A stretch of 64,000 bases of DNA. It comes from Cellulomonas sp. URHE0023 (lineage in GTDB: Bacteria > Actinomycetota > Actinomycetes > Actinomycetales > Cellulomonadaceae). Position numbers and translations under genes: made by a program. The notes under the pieces were generated by a model. It was not told the origin of the DNA, did not search any database, and was given only the letters and a program-made list of their open reading frames with translations. The stretch covers positions 1,488,001 to 1,552,000 of the forward strand of contig NZ_JIAN01000005.1 of assembly GCF_000688475.1 (NCBI RefSeq). The letters run 5' to 3'. Below, piece after piece: positions 18,222 to 26,456 of this stretch (positions are counted from its first letter, which is position 1; the number at the start of each line of letters is the position of its first letter).

Positions 18222-19202
18222 TCACGGCAGCAGCAGCACCTTGCCGAAGGCCTCGCCCGACTCGAGGAGACGGTGCGCCTCGGGGGCGTCGTCGAAGGAC
18301 AGCCGGGCGTGCACGACGGGACGCACCGAGCCGTCGGCGACGAACGGCCACACGTGCCGTCGTACGCCGTCCATGATCGCGACCTTCTGCTCGAGCGGTC
18401 GCGACCGCAGCGTCGTGCCGAGGACGGCAGCGCGCTTGGCCATGAGCGCAGACAGGTCGAGCTCCCCACGTCGTCCCTGCTGCAGACCGATGACCACGAG
18501 CCGGCCGTCGTCGGCGAGCATCGCAACGTTCTCCGCCAGCCCGCCCGCGCCGAGCACGTCGAGGATGACGTCGACCCCCTGACCGTCCGTCGCGGCGAGG
18601 ACACGGTCGGACAGGCCAGGCAGACGGTGGTCGAACGAGTCAGCCGCACCCAGAGGCCCGAGGCGCGCCGTGCGCAGCGGCCCGCCTGCCGTCGCCAGGA
18701 CGCGCGTGCCGAGCGCGTGCGCGATCTGGACCGCCAACGACCCGATCCCACCGGAACCTCCGCGGACCAGCAGCGTCTCGCCGGGCGAGAGCCGCGCCGC
18801 TCTCAGGTTCGACCAGACGGTGGCCACGGCCTCCGGAAGTGCTGCCGCGTCGATCGTCGCGACCCCGTCGGGGATCCGCAGGGCGAGACCGGCCGGGACG
18901 ACGACGCGCTCGGCGTACCCACCCCCGGGCAGCAGGGCGGCGACCCGGTCACCGACCCGCCACCCCGACCCGGTCGCACCTGGACCGACGCGCAGGACCG
19001 TCCCGGACACCTCGAGCCCCGGCCACGGCGGTGCCTCCGGTGGTGGTGGGTAGTGGCCGAGCCGCTGCAGGAGGTCCGCACGGTTGACACCGGCTGCCGC
19101 GACCTCGACCGTCAGGTCCTGCGCCCCGGCCACGGGTTCGGGCACCTCTCGGACGTCCAGGACGTCGGGCCCCCCGGCCTCGGTGATCACGACCGCGCGC
19201 AC
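18222..19202 (-). CDS. NAD(P)H-quinone oxidoreductase, PIG3-like (MDR family)
   Basis: A 326-residue zinc-free medium-chain dehydrogenase/reductase. It shows a TEAGGPDVLDVREVPEP start, NRADLLQRLGHYPPPP (PIG3 hallmark), and a Rossmann glycine motif in VRGGSGGIGSLAVQIAHALG (about residues 146-165). The family reduces quinones or related carbonyls with NADPH. GTG 19202 is chosen because family members begin VRAVVITEAGGP here; the open extension upstream has no similarity and crosses the kinase promoter region. GATACT, eight bases before the GTG on its strand, fits a leaderless start. The neighbour is the divergent conservon operon. Confidence 0.88.
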   Translation of the reverse strand: MRAVVITEAGGPDVLDVREVPEPVAGAQDLTVEVAAAGVNRADLLQRLGHYPPPPEAPPWPGLEVSGTVLRVGPGATGSGWRVGDRVAALLPGGGYAERVVVPAGLALRIPDGVATIDAAALPEAVATVWSNLRAARLSPGETLLVRGGSGGIGSLAVQIAHALGTRVLATAGGPLRTARLGPLGAADSFDHRLPGLSDRVLAATDGQGVDVILDVLGAGGLAENVAMLADDGRLVVIGLQQGRRGELDLSALMAKRAAVLGTTLRSRPLEQKVAIMDGVRRHVWPFVADGSVRPVVHARLSFDDAPEAHRLLESGEAFGKVLLLP

Positions 19203-19491
19203 GACGGCACAGTATCTGGCCTGTACATCCCTACACTTCGGCGTACCCCCGTGGGTTCCGATCGCCGTCTTGGCAGCCAGAACACACGTCCCGATAGCAC
19301 ACGTGGCCTCGATGTTGGGTTCAACTTCTCGTATCCCAGCGGGTGACGTCCATGGCAAACTCTGGCGGCGGGCTAATGGTCCGGTGTCCAACAGCCGATG
19401 ACAGCCAACGGGACTCCTAGAGGGTCAACAGAAGGCTTGACCGGATCGACCTGGTGGAAACACCCGTTGTCGGAAGACGGAAAGGAACGAC

Positions 19492-22400
19492 ATGCTGCGA
19501 CGGCTCGGCATTCGCGCCAAAGTGATGGCTGTCCTTGCCGTCCCCATGCTCGTGATCTTCGGATCCGGAGCGTTCATCTCGTACACCGCTCTCGCGGACC
19601 TCAAGAACGCCAACGCGGCCGAGGACGTCGTGCGGGTTCTCCAGCAGTACGCCCCCTTCGGTGTGGCGGTGGAGACCGAGCGTGTCCTCACGCTGAACGG
19701 CGGCTCGCCGGAGCGGATCGCCGAAGCGCGTGCAGCGACAGACGCCGCGCTCAACGCGGTGAAGCCGCTGACCGCGAAGATGGACCTCACCGAGTTCCCG
19801 CCGGCGGTGGTGAACCAGTTCCTGGAAGTCCAGAACGCTCACAACACACTGCTTCCCTCGGTCCGGACGCTCGCCGACATCGGTTCGGCACGTGCGCTGC
19901 TGCAGCGGAACTACTCGCAGATCATCCAGGGCCAGGTCGGGCTCGTGGAGCAGGTCGCCAACAGCTTCAGGAACCGCGACCTCGCGGCCTACATCACCGC
20001 GTACCGAGAGGTCTCGGACACCCAGGACAACCTGGTCGTCGAGCTCATCGACGGTGTGACCGTGCTGACCAGCAAGGGCGCGAACCCCTCAGTCATCCGC
20101 GCCTACGGCTCGCAGGCCGCGTCGACCGAGCTTGCCCGCTCCCGTGCTCGCGTCGCGCTGACCGGTCTCGGCATCGACTCGCTCGTCCTGCCGCCGAAGG
20201 ACCCGACGTCCGCGTTCACACGTATGCGTTCGCTCCTCGTCGAGGGCGACCCGGCGACGTTCGGGCAGGTCGACCCGGCCACCTGGCTCTCCGAGGTCAC
20301 GTCGCAGACGACGAACCTCAACGAGCTCAACGGCCGTGTGCTCGAGGCCGCCGCGACCGTCGCCGAGAAGGCCGCGACCGACGCCCGTAGCCGAGCGATC
20401 ATCACGATCGGCCTCGCCATCGCGGCCGCCATCGTGTCCATGTTCTTCGCCTTCGTCATCGCCCGTGCCATCGTCGTCCCGCTGCGTCGCCTGACGGTCG
20501 CAGCCGGTGAGGTCCGCGAGCAGCTGCCGCGGCTCGTCGAGCAGGTGGCGGTCCCTGGTGAGGGACCGGAGATCACGCTCGCACCCATCCCGGTGACGTC
20601 ACGTGACGAGGTCGGCCAGCTGGCCGCCGCGTTCAACTCGGTGAACCAGACGACCGTGCAGGTCGCCCAGGAGCAGGCCGCTCTGCGTGGCTCTATCGCG
20701 GAGATGTTCGTCAACGTCGCCCGCCGCGACCAGGTCCTCCTGAACCGGCAGCTGTCGTTCATCGACTCCCTCGAGCGCGCCGAGGAGGACCCCAGCACGC
20801 TGGCCAACCTCTTCCGCCTCGACCACCTCGCCACCCGTATGCGTCGTAACGCGGAGTCGCTGCTCGTGCTCGCCGGCATCGACTCGGGTCGTCGTCTTCG
20901 CGACTCGATGCCGCTGTCCGACGTCGTGCGTACCGCCTCCTCGGAGATCGAGCAGTACGACCGCGTCGAGCTCGACCTGCAGGTCGACCCGCACATGCAC
21001 GGCTTCAACGCCCTCGGTGCGGCTCACCTTCTCGCCGAGCTCCTCGAGAACGCGACGGTCTTCTCCGAGCCGGAGACGCCCGTCACGGTCACCACCGGTG
21101 TCTCGGGCCAGTACGTGATCATCCGGGTCCTCGACCAGGGCCTGGGCATGAGCGACGCCGAGCTCGACGCCGCCAACGCGAAGATCGCGTCGACGTCCGC
21201 AAGCGACTCCCTGGGTAACCAGCGCCTCGGCCTCTTCGTGGTCGGCCGCATCGCCCAGCGCCTCGGCGCTGACGTGAAGCTGATGAAGGCGACGCACGGC
21301 ACGGGTACCGAGTCGATCGTGCGCTTCCCGGCGACCTTGTTCGTCGCCAGCGAGTCCGCGATGTACAACAACGGTGCACCCGCCGCCCTGGCTGCCCCCC
21401 GCGTCGACCCGGGCATGCCCGAGATCGAGGCCCCGGTCGTCCAGGCCGTCGACCTCGCGGCGCTCACGGACGGTCAGACCTCGCTCGGTCTCCCGAAGCG
21501 CCGTGGCCGCGACGACGACGGGACGCACGACGAGGGCGCGATCCCCGTCACCGAGTTCCAGTCGTCTGCCGCTCTGCCGTCGCGCTCCAAGAAGACCTTC
21601 GACGAGGACAACCTCGTCCTGCCTGAGGCGCCCGACGGCCACATCGCACCGGAGATCTCCGCAGCCGCGCTGGGCTCCGACTGGGCCCCCAAGACCGCCG
21701 CCCCCGCGGGCGGTGGCCTGCCGAGCCGCAGCCGTGCCTCGACGCCGGCCTGGGCGACTCCTGAGGAGCCGACGCAGGCGCCCACCGCGGCCGCTCCGGC
21801 CCCCGCCGCGCGTGCCGGTCTGTTCTCCGGCTTCCGTGGTCGTACGCCCGAGCAGGTGGCTGAGGCTGCCGCGGCCGAGTCCGTCGACCCGACGCCCGTG
21901 CCGGCCGTCCGCGCCCCGTGGATGTCCGCTGGTGCGCACGCCGCTCCGGTCGAGGAGATCGTCGTCCCGGCGCTCGCCACCGAGGACGACTCGTGGGAGG
22001 CGCAGGAGGCCGAGCACCGTCAGGCCGCTTCGCAGGAGCCCGCAGCCGAGATCGTGGTCGAGGACTCCACCGAGCAGGGCGACGACGTCGCCGGCTTCGA
22101 GCCCGACCCGTCGTGGGCTCCGCCGAGCTCCGAGGACGCTCCCGCCTGGGAGCCGACTCCCGCGTGGGAGGCGCCTGCGGCCGAGTCCGTCGAGGCTCCT
22201 GCCGCGTGGCAGGCACCCACGGTCGAGGACGTCCCGGCGTGGGCACCTCCCGCAGCCGAGGAGACCGTCGCATGGCAGGCGCCCGTCGCCGAGCCGACCC
22301 CGGTCGCCGACGAGGCTGCCTGGGCACCGACCCCCGCCTGGGCGGCCCCTGCCGCCGAGACGGACGAGGCGCTCGAGGTCCGGCACTCCGGTGATGCGGT

Positions 22401-24024
22401 CTCCGCGGACACCGACGCCTGGGTTGCGCCGGTCGTGGACGTGAACGCCTGGGACCAGGCTGTTGCCGAGTCGCCCGCATGGGCGCCGGTCGAGGCGTCC
22501 GAGCCGGTCGAGGCGTCCGAGCCGGTCGAGCCCGTGGCCGAGGTCGCACCCGTCGTGGAGGCGCCTCGCAACGCGCCTGCCGCCGAGGTGGCGCCCGCTC
22601 AGACCTTCACGAGCTACAGCGGCTACGCGGGCTGGGCGGCACCTGCCGCCGAGACGCCCGCCGCCTACCAGCCCTTCGAGCGCACGCTCGACGAGGCACG
22701 CGCCTGGCACACCGGTGCGATGCCTGTGGTTCCTCAGCCGGTCGCGCAGGTCGAGCCTGTCGTGGCAGCAGCCTGGCCGGCCCCGTCCTGGGAAGAGGCT
22801 GCGGCGCCCGTCGCCGAGCCCGCGCTTCCCGAGCCGGTCGTCGTCGAGGCTGAGGAGCCCGCATGGGCCCCGGTCCAGCTCGAGGCGGACGAGGCTCCTG
22901 CCGACGTCGCCCCGGTCGCCGTCGAGGCACCCGCCTGGGCCGCGCCCGAGCAGGACGCACCGGCCTGGCCGGCGTTCGTCGAGGACCACCCGGAGGTCGA
23001 GCAGCCGACCCAGATGTTCACCCCGGTCGAGGCCGAGGCGGCCGTGACGGTCGACGAGCAGCCGGAGTTCGAGCCGACCTCGTTCGCACCGACCTACGAG
23101 CAGCCGTACGCGCCGTCGTTCGACCAGCAGCTGGCTCCTGTCGCACCGCAGGCCCCTGTCGCGCAGCCGGTTCAGGCCGCACCGCAGGCTCCTGTCGCGC
23201 AGCCGGCTCAGCCGCTGGCCGCAGCCCCCGGGTGGATCCACGACCCGTTCGCCACGGCGGCAGCGCCGGCAGCCCAGCCCGCCTTCGGCGAGCTGGTCCA
23301 GCCCACCGCTGCCGAAGAGGCGAAGGGTGGCCGTCGCTGGGGTCTGTTCGGCCGCAAGAAGGCCGACGCCGCAGACGCAGCCCCGGTCGCGCCCGTCGCC
23401 CCGGCCCCGGTCGCCTACGAGGCCCCGGCCAGCCAGGTCGCTCCGGTCCGCACGTCGGCCTGGACGGCTGAGGCTCAGGCCCAGGCCGCGCAGCCCGAGC
23501 CGCAGTCGTGGATGGCGTCGACCGACCAGTGGTCCGCTCCCGCGGCCCCGGTCCAGAACGCGTTCCCGGCGCCCACCGCGCCCCAGGCACCCGCCCAGGC
23601 GGCTGCCCCCGCGCACCCGTCGGCCGGCTCCTGGTCGCCGCCGGAGTGGAACGCCCGCGCAAACCCCGCCCCGCCGTCGACGGTCCCGCAGCCTGCGCTG
23701 CCGCCGTCGGTCGCACCGCGGATCGGCACGCTGGACGACGAGGTGGCGGCGATGCTCGCGCTACGCTCGGACATCCAGGAGCAGGCGCTCTCGGAGCTCT
23801 CCCAGCTGTCGGCCTACCGGCCGGCCGCGTCGGGTGGCTCTGCGGAGCGACTGACCAAGCGTGTCGCCCAAGCTGTCCCGGCGTCGACGATCGCCGAGGA
23901 TGAAGGGAAGCCCGTCCAGCGAGACGCGGACCAGCTCCGCTCGCGCCTGTCTAGCTTCCAGTCCGGGACCAACCGTGGCCGTCAGGCCACCGATGACCCC
24001 ACAAGCCAGAACGGCGCTAGCTGA
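19492..24024 (+). CDS. Conservon sensor kinase (CvnA-type) with NIT domain and long A/P/W-rich tail
   Basis: A 1510-residue membrane protein. Helix 1 is at about 9-32, an extracytoplasmic NIT (nitrate/sulfonate-sensing-type) helical domain at about 40-300, helix 2 at about 302-325, then HAMP. The conservon H-box RLDHLATRMRRN (about 443-454) is present, and the ATPase has N-box AELLENATVFS (about 513-523), G1 DQGLGM and GTGTES. Family kinases are about 600-1000 residues. Here some 890 residues after the ATPase are Ala/Pro/Glu-rich with recurrent Trp (PAWAPP, AWQAP units), ending in a short charged segment with regular Leu/Ala. No DNA-binding partner regulator is encoded, as in other conservons. 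The start is fixed by AAAGGA (19481-19486). The 289-base upstream gap shows no confident promoter. Confidence 0.9.
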   Translation: MLRRLGIRAKVMAVLAVPMLVIFGSGAFISYTALADLKNANAAEDVVRVLQQYAPFGVAVETERVLTLNGGSPERIAEARAATDAALNAVKPLTAKMDLTEFPPAVVNQFLEVQNAHNTLLPSVRTLADIGSARALLQRNYSQIIQGQVGLVEQVANSFRNRDLAAYITAYREVSDTQDNLVVELIDGVTVLTSKGANPSVIRAYGSQAASTELARSRARVALTGLGIDSLVLPPKDPTSAFTRMRSLLVEGDPATFGQVDPATWLSEVTSQTTNLNELNGRVLEAAATVAEKAATDARSRAIITIGLAIAAAIVSMFFAFVIARAIVVPLRRLTVAAGEVREQLPRLVEQVAVPGEGPEITLAPIPVTSRDEVGQLAAAFNSVNQTTVQVAQEQAALRGSIAEMFVNVARRDQVLLNRQLSFIDSLERAEEDPSTLANLFRLDHLATRMRRNAESLLVLAGIDSGRRLRDSMPLSDVVRTASSEIEQYDRVELDLQVDPHMHGFNALGAAHLLAELLENATVFSEPETPVTVTTGVSGQYVIIRVLDQGLGMSDAELDAANAKIASTSASDSLGNQRLGLFVVGRIAQRLGADVKLMKATHGTGTESIVRFPATLFVASESAMYNNGAPAALAAPRVDPGMPEIEAPVVQAVDLAALTDGQTSLGLPKRRGRDDDGTHDEGAIPVTEFQSSAALPSRSKKTFDEDNLVLPEAPDGHIAPEISAAALGSDWAPKTAAPAGGGLPSRSRASTPAWATPEEPTQAPTAAAPAPAARAGLFSGFRGRTPEQVAEAAAAESVDPTPVPAVRAPWMSAGAHAAPVEEIVVPALATEDDSWEAQEAEHRQAASQEPAAEIVVEDSTEQGDDVAGFEPDPSWAPPSSEDAPAWEPTPAWEAPAAESVEAPAAWQAPTVEDVPAWAPPAAEETVAWQAPVAEPTPVADEAAWAPTPAWAAPAAETDEALEVRHSGDAVSADTDAWVAPVVDVNAWDQAVAESPAWAPVEASEPVEASEPVEPVAEVAPVVEAPRNAPAAEVAPAQTFTSYSGYAGWAAPAAETPAAYQPFERTLDEARAWHTGAMPVVPQPVAQVEPVVAAAWPAPSWEEAAAPVAEPALPEPVVVEAEEPAWAPVQLEADEAPADVAPVAVEAPAWAAPEQDAPAWPAFVEDHPEVEQPTQMFTPVEAEAAVTVDEQPEFEPTSFAPTYEQPYAPSFDQQLAPVAPQAPVAQPVQAAPQAPVAQPAQPLAAAPGWIHDPFATAAAPAAQPAFGELVQPTAAEEAKGGRRWGLFGRKKADAADAAPVAPVAPAPVAYEAPASQVAPVRTSAWTAEAQAQAAQPEPQSWMASTDQWSAPAAPVQNAFPAPTAPQAPAQAAAPAHPSAGSWSPPEWNARANPAPPSTVPQPALPPSVAPRIGTLDDEVAAMLALRSDIQEQALSELSQLSAYRPAASGGSAERLTKRVAQAVPASTIAEDEGKPVQRDADQLRSRLSSFQSGTNRGRQATDDPTSQNGAS

Positions 24025-24109
24025 TGACAGACCTGTACCCCTCAACCGTCGTCCCAGCCCTGGTGACGTCCGACCCCGCAGTCATCGACTGCACCAGCAA
24101 GGAGGAAGT

Positions 24110-24559
24110 GTGACCGCGCTCAGCACCGAGGCAGCCAACTTCGGCTGGCTCCTGGACAACTTTGTCCGGACCGTGCCCGGCACTCGCCACACACTCGTGG
24201 TGTCTGCGGACGGTCTTCTCATGGCGATGTCCGAGCAGCTCGACCGCACCAGCGGCGACCAGCTCGCGGCCATCGTCTCCGGGATGTCATCCCTTACCCG
24301 TGGCGCAGCGCGCCAGCTCCGTGCGGGGGAGGTGCGTCAGGCCATCATCGAGATGGACTCACTCTTCCTCTTCCTCATGAGCGTCTCGAACGGCTCGGTT
24401 CTCGCCGTCGTCGCCGAGGCGTCCTGCGACGTGGGGCTCATCGGCTACGAGATGGCGATGCTCGTCTCCCGTACCGAGGCAACGCTCACCCCGCAGCTCA
24501 TCTCCGAGATGCGCGGCCAGCTCCCCATTGACGGCGCCACGCGCGCTCCCGTGGCCTGA
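24110..24559 (+). CDS. Roadblock/LC7 protein of conservon (CvnB-type)
   Basis: A 149-residue Roadblock/LC7-fold protein. The core FGWLLDNFVRTVPGTRHTLV, VSADGLLMAMSE and LTRGAARQLRAGEV segments are characteristic. In Streptomyces conservons CvnB is the partner of the small GTPase CvnD and probably tunes its nucleotide state (MglB-like role, inferred from family). GTG 24110 follows AAGGAGG (24099-24105) by four bases, tight but strong. It lies 85 bases after the kinase gene, with no terminator between. Confidence 0.92.
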   Translation: MTALSTEAANFGWLLDNFVRTVPGTRHTLVVSADGLLMAMSEQLDRTSGDQLAAIVSGMSSLTRGAARQLRAGEVRQAIIEMDSLFLFLMSVSNGSVLAVVAEASCDVGLIGYEMAMLVSRTEATLTPQLISEMRGQLPIDGATRAPVA

Positions 24560-24576
24560 GCCGACAGGACCCGACG

Positions 24577-24954
24577 ATGAGCGAGCACATCGAGTACGAG
24601 GCCAGAACGGTCCGGCCCTATGCCGTGACCGGTGGCCGCGTGCGCTCGGCGCGCTCCGACCTGCCTCTCGAGGCACTGGTCGAGGCGATGCCTGGCGCCG
24701 TCGCGAGTGTGGGGCTCCCGCCCGAGAAGCGGGCGATCCTGCAACACGCAGCGTCGAACTACATCTCGGTCGCCGAGCTGTCGGCCCTGCTCCACCTGCC
24801 TCTGGGCGTGATCCGGATCCTCGTGTCCGACCTCGCCGAGCAGAACATCGTGCGCGTGCACGCCTCACAGCCGGTCGAGGTCAACACCGGTGAGTCCCCT
24901 GCCTTGTCCCTCAGCGTGCTGGAGAGTGTTCTCAATGGCATTTCCGCCCTCTGA
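24577..24954 (+). CDS. DUF742 protein of conservon (CvnC-type)
   Basis: A 125-residue protein. The RTVRPYAVTGGRVRS N-terminus and winged-helix-like SVAELSALLHLPLGVIRILVSDLAEQNIVRVH (in parts, about 63-95) are diagnostic of DUF742. It is always found in conservons between the roadblock and GTPase genes; a scaffold role at the membrane is usually proposed. It overlaps the GTPase gene by 20 bases, so translation is coupled. Confidence 0.92.
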   Translation: MSEHIEYEARTVRPYAVTGGRVRSARSDLPLEALVEAMPGAVASVGLPPEKRAILQHAASNYISVAELSALLHLPLGVIRILVSDLAEQNIVRVHASQPVEVNTGESPALSLSVLESVLNGISAL

Positions 24955-25546
24955 CGCCGCTGTGGCCGCTCCGGCGGGCACGGCAGGAAGCGTCGCTCCC
25001 ACAGTCGTCAAGATCGTCGTCGCCGGCGGCTTCGCCGTTGGCAAGACGACCTTCATCGGCTCCATCTCGGACATCGAGCCCCTCAACACCGAGGCCGCGA
25101 TGACCGAGCACTCGGTCGGCGTCGACGACGCCGGCGGTGTGTCGGACCGCAAGACCACCACGACGGTGGCGATGGACTTCGGTCGCATCGCCCTGCCGGG
25201 TTCGCTCTGGCTCTACCTGTTCGGAACGCCTGGCCAGGACCGGTTCCTGTTCATGTGGGACGACCTGGTCCGCGGTGCCATCGGCGCCGTCGTCCTGGTC
25301 GACACCGACCGGCTCGACCAGTGCTTCCCGGCCGTCGACTACTTCGAGAGCCGCGGCATCCCGTTCGTCGTCGGCGTGAACTGCTTCGACGGCGTCGCCA
25401 AGCACCAGCTCGACGACGTCCGTGACGCCCTGGCGATCCCGGCGCACGTGCCGGTGCTCTACACGGACGCCCGGTCGCGTGCGGCCACGAAGCAGGCTCT
25501 GATCTCGCTCGTGCAGCTCGCGATGGAGCGTCTGCGGAGCCGATGA
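24935..25546 (+). CDS. Conservon small GTPase (CvnD-type)
   Basis: A 203-residue Ras-like GTPase related to MglA/'ATP/GTP-binding protein' of conservons. The P-loop GGFAVGKTTFIG is at about 31-42, a DxxG-equivalent reads FGTPGQDRF (about 99-107), and the base-recognition position reads GVNCFDG where canonical GTPases have NKxD (Lys replaced by Cys). With CvnB and CvnC it would form a membrane-associated module switched by the kinase. ATG 24935 lies inside the CvnC gene. The operon ends at a strong hairpin 29 bases later. Confidence 0.93.
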   Translation: MAFPPSDAAVAAPAGTAGSVAPTVVKIVVAGGFAVGKTTFIGSISDIEPLNTEAAMTEHSVGVDDAGGVSDRKTTTTVAMDFGRIALPGSLWLYLFGTPGQDRFLFMWDDLVRGAIGAVVLVDTDRLDQCFPAVDYFESRGIPFVVGVNCFDGVAKHQLDDVRDALAIPAHVPVLYTDARSRAATKQALISLVQLAMERLRSR

Positions 25547-25574
25547 GCCTCTGAGCTCAGCTCGACCACGACAG

Positions 25575-25605
25575 CGGCCGGCCCTCCCGAGGGCCGGCCG
25601 TTGTT
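25575..25605 (+). terminator. Strong terminator ending the conservon operon
   Basis: Perfect 12-bp arms CGGCCGGCCCTC (25575-25586) and GAGGGCCGGCCG (25589-25600) with a two-base centre, followed by TTGTT. Confidence 0.88.
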
Positions 25606-25672
25606 CGTGTCCGGGCGCCAGGGATCCGGATCTCGCGTAGGCCGCCGGTGCCGGGCCCAGGTAGGGAATCAT

Positions 25673-26410
25673 GTGACGATGGCCGTCGACCCCGTCCCCT
25701 CACCGCGTTCGGGCGGTGACGACGACGAGGCGGTCGAGGTGCCACAGCCGCGGGCGGAGGCGGACGAGCCGGCGGTCGCAGAGGACGTGTCCGTTGCCGA
25801 CGACGAGGCCACGGGGGAGCCCCCTGCGGCGCCCGATCCGGTGGCGGCGATGGCTGCGCTGACGACGCCGCGTCCCCCGCTCGACGACGCGCCAGAACCC
25901 GTGGCGGAGACGTTGACCGCCCCACGAGCGGCACCGGACGACCACCCTGAGAGGCTCGGGCTGGCACTACCGACCTCAGAACCCGCCCCGGGACGACGCG
26001 TCTACGCGGACGGTTCAGCGCTCGCACAGTACGTCGTCGGGTCGTCGAGCCACACGGACTGGCTGGCGTGGGCCGGGGACCACGAGCAGGAGCTGATCAC
26101 GACGCCCTTGGGGCTCACCGAGCTGCACCAGGTCGCGTGGCCCGCCGGTGTCGAGGCGCGGGGTGTGGCTAGAGATGTCGAGGCCCGGGTCACGGTGGTC
26201 CGGTTCTCGGACCAGACGCTGCGCGCCGCGACGAAGGTCTCCGGGGTGCTGCCGCCGTTCACGGCGCTGCACATCGGGGCGGCGCTTGCGCATCCTGGGG
26301 TCGTCGCGGTGGCCACGTACGAGACACAGCTGGCTCGCGTCGCGGCGCTTCACGGCCTCCTGGTGGTCTCCCCGGGCATGGCTCCGTTCTGGTGGGAGGC
26401 GGACGACTGA
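25673..26410 (+). CDS. PIN-like domain protein with acidic disordered N-terminus
   Basis: A 245-residue protein. Residues 1-105 are Asp/Glu/Ala/Pro-rich and probably disordered. Residues 108-245 look like a VapC-type PIN domain: RVYADGSALAQYV supplies the first Asp, TTPLGLTELHQV the Glu, and FTALHIGAAL plus ATYETQLARVAALHGL the C-terminal half. In active PIN nucleases those last two motifs usually read DALHLA and TxDxxL; here the Asp residues are Thr and Glu, so catalysis is doubtful. No antitoxin-like gene precedes it. The GTG at 25673 (TAGGGA just upstream) or in-frame ATG 25679 could be the start. Confidence 0.65.
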   Translation: MTMAVDPVPSPRSGGDDDEAVEVPQPRAEADEPAVAEDVSVADDEATGEPPAAPDPVAAMAALTTPRPPLDDAPEPVAETLTAPRAAPDDHPERLGLALPTSEPAPGRRVYADGSALAQYVVGSSSHTDWLAWAGDHEQELITTPLGLTELHQVAWPAGVEARGVARDVEARVTVVRFSDQTLRAATKVSGVLPPFTALHIGAALAHPGVVAVATYETQLARVAALHGLLVVSPGMAPFWWEADD

Positions 26411-26456
26411 TGATGCGGTCCTTCCCTGCCGTGCGTCCTCGGCCTACGTTGCCCTA

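Noticed and set aside
20599..23616. Antisense open frame of about 1000 codons across the kinase tail
   Set aside because: Arises from the repetitive, GC-rich tail; composition is Arg/Gly-rich and no motif is present.
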